From positions 1 through 14,472 of the forward strand of contig CALGGM010000056.1 in assembly GCA_937915925.1 (NCBI GenBank): 14,472 nucleotides of DNA, in the 5' to 3' direction. A program made the translations under genes and the position numbers. Each line of letters opens with the position of its first letter. The stretch's first letter is position 1. Origin of the DNA: an uncultured Clostridia bacterium (lineage in GTDB: Bacteria; Bacillota; Clostridia; Christensenellales; CAG-138). The notes under the pieces are model-generated. The model had not been told where the DNA came from, did no database searches, and saw only the letters and a list, made by a program, of their open reading frames with translations. Positions 7,056 to 12,308 of the stretch are shown in pieces.

Positions 7056-7631
7056 TCACGCCTTGGGCGCGGCTGCCTCGTCGGTCAGAAGACCGGCTTC
7101 CCTATGCTCCTTATAGCGGAAGAAATAGATCAGAACGACCGTGATCCACGCAAGCAGCGTCGTGCTGCGGTCCAGCACATAGAAGACGGAGATCGCGTTG
7201 TACTGCAGCTTGAGGGGCCAGAAGCAGCGGATCAGCAGCAGCGCCGTCACGATCACAACGACGATGATGTTCTTTTTGACCTTATGCAGTCTGCCTGCCA
7301 TATAACCGATCAGGACCGCGGCAACGGCGCCGGAGAGCAGAACTTGCCACGGCAGCTCCCGATAATCGAGCAGCATCTGATGGATCGACGCAGCGGTGAC
7401 GAGCGCGAGCACCAGCATCAGGTAGCGCACCAGATTGCCGTGCGGTTTTTTATAGCCCCATACGCAGTAGTACAGCGCGAACAGGTAAAAGATGCTTTCC
7501 TCGACGAACACGAAAACCGTCATTCCGTTGTTCCGTCTCCAGAAAAAGCTGATCAGGCTGACGGCAAATCCGATCAGCGCAACCAGCAGGATGATAACCG
7601 CATCAAGCTTTCTGTCTTTTTGCTTCTCCAT
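7056..7631 (-). CDS. Six-helix integral membrane protein of unknown function, 191 aa
   Basis: I do not recognise a family. The protein starts with a charged N-terminus (MEKQKDRKLD) and then has about six hydrophobic segments, near residues 11-30, 38-58, 68-86, 94-112, 120-138 and 150-170. The tail is short and charged (RYKEHREAGLLTDEAAAPKA). Basic residues cluster between helices (YKKPHGN, RLHKVKKN). No catalytic or transporter motif stands out. GGGGAG lies about nine bases before the ATG. The gene is a single transcription unit with a strong promoter and terminator, diverging from cotJA. Confidence 0.75.
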   Translation of the reverse strand: MEKQKDRKLDAVIILLVALIGFAVSLISFFWRRNNGMTVFVFVEESIFYLFALYYCVWGYKKPHGNLVRYLMLVLALVTAASIHQMLLDYRELPWQVLLSGAVAAVLIGYMAGRLHKVKKNIIVVVIVTALLLIRCFWPLKLQYNAISVFYVLDRSTTLLAWITVVLIYFFRYKEHREAGLLTDEAAAPKA

Positions 7632-7661
7632 AGCGTTGCTCCCCTTTCCGTATTCCTTGAT

Positions 7662-7690
7662 AATATATCATCAATTCCGCGCCGCGTCAA
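7662..7690 (-). promoter_or_regulatory. Sigma-A promoter for the 7056-7631 gene
   Basis: On the minus strand, TTGACG (7685-7690), a 17-base spacer and TATATT (7662-7667). The start point would be near 7655. It is divergent from the cotJ operon. Confidence 0.82.
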
Positions 7691-7788
7691 TGCGTTTGCG
7701 CGCGGGCGGCGGCGTTTTTCGACCGCGTTCCGCACACTTTTCGTGCAAAAATAATACCATAGCAGTAAAGAACCAAGGAGGAAAGACG

Positions 7789-8064
7789 ATGCAACAATCC
7801 TATGCAAACGGCGGAACCTGCAGCTTCACAAACCGCGTTCCCGCCGTCGATCCCACCACGGTCGACAACGTCGTCCCCGCGGGTACCGTGCAGGCGGGCA
7901 ATGCCTGCGGTATGCCGGGCGAAGCAGGCTGTGCGCTTGCGACCGTTTATTTCCCTTCTCAGGATTACCGCGCGGGCTTCTGTCCATGCGAGGCGCTGTC
8001 ACGCGGGACCCTTTTCCCGGAGCTCGTCTCCGATTATCCGACCTGCCCAAATCGCGAGGTGTAA
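7789..8064 (+). CDS. cotJA: Spore coat associated protein CotJA, 91 aa
   Basis: CotJA is the first protein of the cotJ operon, which is made in the mother cell and assembled in the inner spore coat with CotJC. Family features are VYFPSQDYRAGFCPCEALSRG and the LFPELVSDYPTC motif near the C-terminus. The N-terminal third is low in complexity and includes several cysteines. AAGGAGG (7775-7781) lies seven bases before the ATG. CATAGCAGTA at 7758-7767 resembles the -10 of mother-cell sigma factors, but no matching -35 is visible, so the promoter is not assigned. cotJB starts two bases downstream of the stop. Confidence 0.93.
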   Translation: MQQSYANGGTCSFTNRVPAVDPTTVDNVVPAGTVQAGNACGMPGEAGCALATVYFPSQDYRAGFCPCEALSRGTLFPELVSDYPTCPNREV

Positions 8065-8065
8065 T

Positions 8066-8317
8066 ATGACGGACTATACGGAACAAACCCTGTTGAACAA
8101 AATCGGCGAGGTGCGCTTTGCCTGCGTCGAACTGCAGCTGTACCTTGACACGCACCCGGAGGACCTCGAGGCGCGAAACGATTTCAACAGCTACGCAAAC
8201 ATGCTGGACCGTCTCACGGCGGAATACAACGATACGTTCGGACCGCTCCAGAACTTCGGCAACTGTCCGCACGACGCCGGAAGCTGGGTCTACCAGAAAT
8301 GGCCGTGGCAGAATTAA
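8066..8317 (+). CDS. cotJB: Spore coat protein CotJB, 83 aa
   Basis: CotJB is a small helical coat protein that acts with CotJA and CotJC. Diagnostic features are the VELQLYLDTHPEDLEARNDF helix, NSYANMLDRL, and the tail FGPLQNFGNCP...SWVYQKWPWQN. The length is typical. GAGGTG overlaps the end of cotJA just before the ATG. The stop at 8315-8317 runs into the AAGGAGG of cotJC. Confidence 0.95.
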   Translation: MTDYTEQTLLNKIGEVRFACVELQLYLDTHPEDLEARNDFNSYANMLDRLTAEYNDTFGPLQNFGNCPHDAGSWVYQKWPWQN

Positions 8318-8329
8318 GGAGGCAAACTT

Positions 8330-8536
8330 ATGTGGATCTATGAAAAACGACTGGAATACCCCGTTCACATCACCAAGCCCGACCCGAAAATGGCGAAGCT
8401 GCTGATGGCGCAGTACGGCGGTCCCGACTCCGATGTGTGCGCAAACAAAGGGATAAGCGCGTTTATTCCGGTGCTTCACATTCCGGCGTTTCTCTGTTAT
8501 AATAGCTGCATGAATCAGCAGAGAGGGCTTTTTTGA
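8330..8536 (+). CDS. cotJC: cotJC 5' segment, interrupted after 34 codons
   Basis: CotJC is a manganese-catalase-like inner coat protein. The first 34 residues are typical of the family (MWIYEKRLEYPVHITKPDP to QYGGPDS) and are preceded by AAGGAGG (8316-8322). At codon 35 the reading frame leaves the family: GA at 8432-8433 is followed by element DNA, giving DVCANKGISAF and a stop at 8536, for a useless 68-residue product with no metal-binding bundle. The rest of the gene, starting with the equivalent GA, is at 13908-14405. Joining the two restores residues GPDSELGAGLRYL and a 199-aa protein. This is a gene split by an element, not a gene broken by point mutations. Confidence 0.93.
   Translation: MWIYEKRLEYPVHITKPDPKMAKLLMAQYGGPDSDVCANKGISAFIPVLHIPAFLCYNSCMNQQRGLF
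8411..8456 (+). other. attL: left junction of the cotJC element
   Basis: A cotJC-derived half site (8411-8431), the GA crossover dinucleotide (8432-8433) and the element-derived half site (8434-8456, ending AAAGGGATAA). The element half is the inverted repeat of 13885-13907, identical at 20 of 23 positions. Confidence 0.88.
8475..8503 (+). promoter_or_regulatory. Sigma-A-type promoter for the cargo operon, just inside the left end
   Basis: TTCACA (8475-8480), a 17-base spacer and a consensus TATAAT (8498-8503) with TG one base upstream (extended -10). The start would be near 8510, about 28 bases before the acyltransferase ATG. The cargo therefore need not depend on cotJ transcription. Confidence 0.8.
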
Positions 8537-8537
8537 C

Positions 8538-9809
8538 ATGCAGAAGAAATGGTATCGGCTGGATACGGCGGCTCTGATCTTCCCCGCCATCGCGCGAAGG
8601 GATTGGAGCAACGCGTTTCGCGTTTCCGCCACGCTGACCGATCCGATCGATCCGGACGTGCTGCAGCAGGCGGCGGACGACATGCGCGCGCGCTTTCCGT
8701 CCTTTTTCGTCACGCTGAAAAAGGGGTTCTTCTGGTATTACCTCGAGGAGAGCGACCACCCCGTCACGGTGCAGAGCGACTATGCCTATCCGCTCACCTT
8801 CATGAGCAGCCGCGAGCTTCGCAAAAACTGCATGCGCATCCTCTACTATAAGAACCGCATCGCTGTGGAATGCTACCACGCGCTGTCGGACGGACGCGGC
8901 GGCAGCGTGTTTCTCTGTAACCTCGTCGCGCGCTATCTGGAGCTGAAATACGGCGTCTCCGTTCCGAAGGACGGATTGATCCGCTCGCTTTCCGAGCCGC
9001 CTGCCGAGGACGAGCTTGAGGACAGCTTTTTAAAGAACGCCGCCGAGATCGCTTCCGTCCGCGAAAAGGAGCGGTCCTACCGGCTGTTCGGCACGCGCGA
9101 GCCCACCGGCTTCAAAACGCTGACCACCGGCGTCGTCGACACGAAGACGCTTTTAGACGCCGCGCACCGCTATCGCGTGACGGTCACCGCCTTCCTTTCG
9201 GCGGTCATGGCGGAATCGATCATGGGCATGCAGAACGACCGGCTTCCGCGAAAGCGGCAGCGCACCGTCAAGGTCACGGTGCCGGTCGATCTTAGGCGGC
9301 TGTTCAACAGCCGGACGCTTCGCAACTTCTCCCTCGTGCTGAACGTCGGCGCGGACCCGCGAAACGGCGATTACACGTTTGAGGAGCTTTGCGGCACGAT
9401 CTACCATCAGATCTGCGCCTTCGCCACGCCGCGCTACATGGCTGGCATGATCGCCGCCAACGTACAGCCGCAGCAGATCACGGTCCTGCGACTTGCGCCG
9501 GTGTTTCTGAAGAACATCGTCATGGACGGCGTGTACCGCAGAAGCGGAGAGGGCGGCGGCAGCGTGAACATCTCAAACCTCGCCATGCTTCCCGTACCGG
9601 AGAATATGGCAGTGTACATGGAACGCATGGAGTTCATCATCGGACCGCAGCGCAGCTATCCCAACAACTGTTCCGTCCTGAGCTTCGGCGGCAGGACCTA
9701 TATCAACATGATCCGAAACATCCGCGAATCCGAGCTGGAGCGGCGCTTCTTCTCCCGTCTCATTGAGCTCGGCGTCCCCGTGGAGATCGAATGCAACAGG
9801 AGGAGTTAA
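8538..9809 (+). CDS. Condensation/alcohol acetyltransferase-like acyltransferase, 423 aa
   Basis: This belongs to the CoA-dependent acyltransferase fold shared by alcohol acetyltransferases, WS/PapA-type enzymes and condensation domains. The catalytic HxxxDG motif is intact as YHALSDGRGG (H114, D118, G119). The second half has typical family elements: a TVTAFLSAVMAESI helix, VTVPVDLRRLF, NFSLVLNV and SVNISNLAMLP. The natural acyl donor and acceptor are unknown. The next two genes overlap or abut it closely: DUF6320 starts one base after the stop. In Firmicutes, from memory, acyltransferases of this type are often found with DUF6320 proteins and an esterase. A weak AGAGGG precedes the ATG by about ten bases. 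Confidence 0.85.
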   Translation: MQKKWYRLDTAALIFPAIARRDWSNAFRVSATLTDPIDPDVLQQAADDMRARFPSFFVTLKKGFFWYYLEESDHPVTVQSDYAYPLTFMSSRELRKNCMRILYYKNRIAVECYHALSDGRGGSVFLCNLVARYLELKYGVSVPKDGLIRSLSEPPAEDELEDSFLKNAAEIASVREKERSYRLFGTREPTGFKTLTTGVVDTKTLLDAAHRYRVTVTAFLSAVMAESIMGMQNDRLPRKRQRTVKVTVPVDLRRLFNSRTLRNFSLVLNVGADPRNGDYTFEELCGTIYHQICAFATPRYMAGMIAANVQPQQITVLRLAPVFLKNIVMDGVYRRSGEGGGSVNISNLAMLPVPENMAVYMERMEFIIGPQRSYPNNCSVLSFGGRTYINMIRNIRESELERRFFSRLIELGVPVEIECNRRS

Positions 9810-9810
9810 G

Positions 9811-10497
9811 ATGTACTGTGTAAAATGCGGCGTCAAGCTGCAGGACGGCGTCGAACGCTGTCCGCTGTGCGAAACGCCGGTATGGAATCCCGAGCTGTCC
9901 AAGGGCGAGTTCAACTATCCGGAGCACTATCCGCGCGCGCAGAAGGAATCCCGCCGTCCGTTCGCGATCGCCATGACCGTGATCTGCGTGATGGCGCTCG
10001 TGGTGATCCTGACCGTATGCTTCAAGCTCTACAGCGCGCTTCGCTGGGGCGGCTACGCGATCGGCGGGCTGGCGCTGTTTTATATCATCTTCGTTCTGCC
10101 CTGCTGGTTCCGCCGTCCCCCCGTCGAGGTCTTCGTGCCGGTCGGTCACGCGGCGGCGTGCCTGCTCTCGCTGTATATCTGTCTCAAGACCGGCGGGCAT
10201 TGGTTTTTGAGCCTTGCCTTCCCCGTGTCCATGATCGGCGCCCTGCTGTTCACCGCCGTCGCCTGCCTGCTGAAATACGTGCGGCACGGCAAGCTCTTTA
10301 TCTTCGGCGGGTTCCTTTTGGCGCTCGGCGGGTTCACGATGCTGATCGAGTTCTTCGTGCATCTGACCTTCGGCGTTCCGATGTTCCAATGGAGCCTGTA
10401 TTCGATGATCGGCTTCGCCGTCGCAGGCGGGTTCCTGCTGCTCGCGGGCATGATTCCGGCGCTGCGCAGATCGCTCGAAAAACACTTTTTCTTCTGA
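9811..10497 (+). CDS. DUF6320-type zinc-ribbon membrane protein, 228 aa
   Basis: A cytoplasmic zinc ribbon opens the protein (CVKC at 3-6 and CPLC at 18-21). A linker with FNYPEHYPR follows, and then six predicted membrane helices at about 49-70, 77-96, 104-125, 128-150, 155-177 and 186-209. A basic tail (RRSLEKHFFF) ends it. The layout matches DUF6320 proteins, whose role is unknown. Its operon position between an acyltransferase and an esterase suggests membrane-linked acyl chemistry. The ATG at 9811 has a strong AGGAGGAG (9798-9805); the frame is open further upstream only within the preceding gene. Confidence 0.82.
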   Translation: MYCVKCGVKLQDGVERCPLCETPVWNPELSKGEFNYPEHYPRAQKESRRPFAIAMTVICVMALVVILTVCFKLYSALRWGGYAIGGLALFYIIFVLPCWFRRPPVEVFVPVGHAAACLLSLYICLKTGGHWFLSLAFPVSMIGALLFTAVACLLKYVRHGKLFIFGGFLLALGGFTMLIEFFVHLTFGVPMFQWSLYSMIGFAVAGGFLLLAGMIPALRRSLEKHFFF

Positions 10498-10504
10498 TAC
10501 GCCG

Positions 10505-11344
10505 ATGGCAAAACGACCCTTTACAACCGAAAAGCGAAAAATCCCCGCAGGCGATCACAGCATCCGGCTTTTGATCCTGCGCGCAAGTACGCCGACGGAA
10601 CAAAAAATGCCGGGGATCTTATGGATCCACGGCGGCGGCTATCAGTCCGGCTCTCATCGGTCCGTGTACGTGACGCGCGCGCTGCCGCTTGCGGTCAAGT
10701 ACGGCGCGGTGCTCGTCGTGCCCGATTACCGGCTTTCCAAAAAGCACCCCTACCCCGCCGCCCTGCACGACTGCTACACCGCGCTCCGCTACCTCAAGGC
10801 GCACGCGGACGAGCTCGGCGTGCGTTCGGATCAGATCATGGTCGGCGGCGAAAGCGCGGGCGGAGGCATGACCGCGGCGCTGTGCATGCTTGCGCACGAT
10901 CGCGGCGACGTCAATATCGCATTTCAGATGCCGCTGTACCCGATGCTGGACGACCGCGACACCGAATCGTCGAGGGACAACCATGCGCCGAACTGGAACA
11001 CGAAGCGCAATCATAAGGCGTGGAAGCGCTACCTTCGCGGGATGTACGGCACGGATCTGGTCCCCGATTACGCCGCGCCCGCAAGACGCAAGGATCTGCG
11101 CGGAATGCCGCCGTGCTATACGTTCGTCGGCGATATCGAACCGTTTTATCGGGAGACCGTCGATTACGTGCAGCGGCTCAAGGACGCGGGCGTCGAAGCG
11201 TCGTGCGACGTGTACCCGAACTGGTTCCACGCGTACGACCTGTTCTTTCCGACCAAGAAGATCGTGCGCGAAGCGATCGAACGGTTCGAAGCGCACTACC
11301 TGTATGCCGCGGCGCACTGCTTCGCCCCGCAGGACGAGAAATGA
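10505..11344 (+). CDS. Hormone-sensitive-lipase family alpha/beta hydrolase (esterase), 279 aa
   Basis: This is a serine esterase of the HSL/BD-FAE type, with oxyanion-hole motif WIHGGGYQSG (HGGG at 42-45) and nucleophile elbow GGESAGGG (S117). The likely acid is D210 in FVGDIEPF and the histidine is H242 in NWFHAYD. The conserved PDYRLSKKHPYPAALHDCY strand-helix is present. No signal peptide is seen, so it is cytoplasmic. It starts eight bases after the DUF6320 stop with no clear ribosome binding site, so it is probably translationally coupled. It could remove or transfer the acyl groups that the acyltransferase adds; the substrate cannot be read from the sequence. Confidence 0.9.
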   Translation: MAKRPFTTEKRKIPAGDHSIRLLILRASTPTEQKMPGILWIHGGGYQSGSHRSVYVTRALPLAVKYGAVLVVPDYRLSKKHPYPAALHDCYTALRYLKAHADELGVRSDQIMVGGESAGGGMTAALCMLAHDRGDVNIAFQMPLYPMLDDRDTESSRDNHAPNWNTKRNHKAWKRYLRGMYGTDLVPDYAAPARRKDLRGMPPCYTFVGDIEPFYRETVDYVQRLKDAGVEASCDVYPNWFHAYDLFFPTKKIVREAIERFEAHYLYAAAHCFAPQDEK

Positions 11345-11352
11345 ATCTCCGT

Positions 11353-11430
11353 ATTCATGCGCGGATGCGCAATTCACGGCGCAGCCAATTCATGTCCGCA
11401 GGACAATACATGCGCGGATGCGCAATTCAT
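11353..11430. repeat. Modular array: short palindromes separated by AATTCAT
   Basis: Spacers ATTCAT, AATTCA, AATTCAT, AATACAT and AATTCAT alternate with four small hairpins: GCGCGGATGCGC, CGGCGCAGCC, GTCCGCAGGAC, and GCGCGGATGCGC again. The hairpin stems differ while the spacers and the loop centre are conserved. It begins right after the esterase stop and opens the 778-bp gene-free stretch 11345-12122. Confidence 0.75.
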
Positions 11431-11462
11431 CCATTCGCGAAAAGCTTGCGCTTTTCTGCGTA

Positions 11463-11577
11463 CCACCTCATCCGTCGCCTATCGGCGCCACCTTCTCCTC
11501 GGAGGAGAAGGCTTTTGGTTTCGCGCGTACAGAGGCTTCTCCTTGAGGAGAAGCTCCGCGAAGCGGTGATGAGGTGT
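11463..11577. repeat. Composite nested palindrome CACCTCATC...GATGAGGTG
   Basis: The outer arms CACCTCATC and GATGAGGTG enclose three inner hairpins: CGCC...GGCG, CTTCTCCT / AGGAGAAG and GCTTCTCCT / AGGAGAAGC, with a CTCCGCGAAGCGG segment before the right arm. No gene lies here. It is probably a non-autonomous palindromic repeat unit; it could also act as a terminator of the cargo operon. Confidence 0.65.
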
Positions 11578-11579
11578 CA

Positions 11580-11626
11580 TTTGAACCGCGCGAAACGTGA
11601 CGGGCGGATAATATCCGCCCCTACGA
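11580..11626. repeat. 47-bp TTTGAACCGC...CCTACGA repeat, copy inside the element
   Basis: It is 43/47 identical to 6912-6958, which lies outside the element, and includes the GGGCGGAT / ATCCGCCC hairpin. Its presence ties the element to this host's repeat population. Confidence 0.8.
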
Positions 11627-11657
11627 TCCGTTTACGAAAGTTCGGACTCCCTGCCCT

Positions 11658-11681
11658 GTAGGGACGACCGTCGGTCGTCCG
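11658..11681. repeat. GTAGGGACGACCG / CGGTCGTCC palindromic repeat
   Basis: GGACGACCG and CGGTCGTCC arms around a single base, preceded by GTAGG and followed by GTTTTT. This is another member of the stem-swapped CCTAC-tailed family, in the opposite orientation to the copies at 6725-6958. Confidence 0.65.
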
Positions 11682-11697
11682 TTTTTGTGTTTCGGGG

Positions 11698-11731
11698 AGA
11701 TTCTTCGTCGCTTCGCTCCTCAGAATGACAG
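11698..11731. repeat. Dispersed repeat, GATTCTTCG...CTCAGAATGACA variant
   Basis: Same plan as the copies at 3340 and 6643, but GATCCT / AGGATG has become GATTCT / AGAATG. Both arms have changed together, so the hairpin is kept. Confidence 0.72.
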
Positions 11732-11758
11732 AATAGGACAAGGGGGTCAAGCCCCATG

Positions 11759-11795
11759 TGTCATCCTGAGAAGGCGCAGCCGCCGAAGGATCTCC
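11759..11795. repeat. Dispersed repeat, inverted copy TGTCATCCTGAG...CGAAGGATCTC
   Basis: Inverse orientation to the copy 28 bases upstream, so the two together form a larger inverted pair. Confidence 0.72.
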
Positions 11796-11832
11796 TTTTC
11801 CAAATAGCACCATACCCCCTATGTGTAGCAAG

Positions 11833-11985
11833 CGTAGACATCGTAGACAACGTAGACAAATATACCGTCATTTTAATCTCTTAGATCTACCTAATAGGAA
11901 TATCATCATAAAATACTATAATTCATAGATCTGTATCTTTGTGTCTACGATGTCTACGTTGTCTACGATGTCTACGTTGTCTACG
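11833..11985. repeat. Iteron-like 9-bp repeats in inverted blocks around an 85-bp AT-rich core
   Basis: CGTAGAC occurs three times at exact 9-bp spacing (11833, 11842, 11851). Its complement GTCTACG occurs five times at exact 9-bp spacing (11943, 11952, 11961, 11970, 11979). Unit ends alternate AT / TT on the right. The core 11858-11942 is strikingly AT-rich for this GC-rich genome and contains two TAGATCT sites (11882 and 11926). It sits about 140 bp upstream of the recombinase operon. This looks like a protein-binding site, for example an iteron origin, partition site or regulator array; no Rep gene is present. Confidence 0.85.
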
Positions 11986-12032
11986 CGTTACACGGTTTTG
12001 TCCTCTTTGTCGAGCAAAAAACGCGTGTCACG

Positions 12033-12065
12033 GGCATGTCAAGAGAACCACCCCTCCGACATGCC
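12033..12065. promoter_or_regulatory. Inverted repeat GGCATGTC-17-GACATGCC upstream of the recombinase operon
   Basis: Perfect eight-base arms are 17 bases apart, ending 57 bases before the 61-residue ORF. The spacing and position suit an operator for a dimeric regulator. No candidate regulator is known. Confidence 0.5.
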
Positions 12066-12074
12066 TATGCCCGC

Positions 12075-12105
12075 GGATAAAACCGTTCGCCTTTTGCATA
12101 AACAT
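12075..12105 (+). promoter_or_regulatory. Candidate mother-cell (sigma-E/K-like) promoter of the recombinase operon
   Basis: GGATAAA (12075-12081), a 15-base spacer and CATAAACAT (12097-12105). The CATA and spacing agree with sigma-E type promoters, but the -35 matches only four of seven positions. The start would be near 12110, giving a very short leader that begins at the GGAGGTG ribosome binding site. It is suggestive only. Confidence 0.35.
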
Positions 12106-12122
12106 TACCGGAGGTGAACGGT

Positions 12123-12308
12123 ATGGAGGTTTATCCGGTCGATCGGTTCGACGGGGCATGGCTTTCGGAACGGCTGTGCGAAGCCATGCTCGAAGCGCTT
12201 TATAAGCAGGGCGTACTCAAAGAAGCGGAGCGGCAGACGCTTTGCGCCATCCTGTGCCGAGCGGCGGAAAGATCGTCGAAAGGAAGCCGTGATGAAGCTC
12301 ACCGTTGA
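12123..12308 (+). CDS. 61-residue protein, candidate recombination directionality factor
   Basis: I recognise no exact family. The protein is acidic and basic mixed and largely helical (LSERLCEAMLEALYKQGVLK, then EAERQTLCAIL). The KQGVLKEAERQTL stretch loosely resembles short SHOCT-type helices seen in small proteins encoded beside clostridial recombinases. The ATG has a strong GGAGGTG (12110-12116) six bases upstream; a GTG inside that site is rejected as start. Its 3' end overlaps the recombinase start by 17 bases, so the two are co-translated. By position it could be the directionality factor, as the similarly small SprB is for the SP-beta recombinase. This is inference. Confidence 0.72.
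   Translation: MEVYPVDRFDGAWLSERLCEAMLEALYKQGVLKEAERQTLCAILCRAAERSSKGSRDEAHR

Noticed and set aside
7736..7767. Mother-cell promoter for cotJA (CATAGCAGTA)
   Set aside because: No sigma-E or sigma-K -35 lies at the proper distance, so it was not listed as a feature although cotJ is expected to be sporulation controlled.
8330..8536. cotJC as an ordinary decayed pseudogene
   Set aside because: Both parts are free of stops and frameshifts, the join is exact, all metal ligands remain, and a matching recombinase with intact active site is present.
11833..11985. CRISPR array
   Set aside because: Units are 9 bp with 7-bp repeats and no unique spacers, and no cas genes are present.
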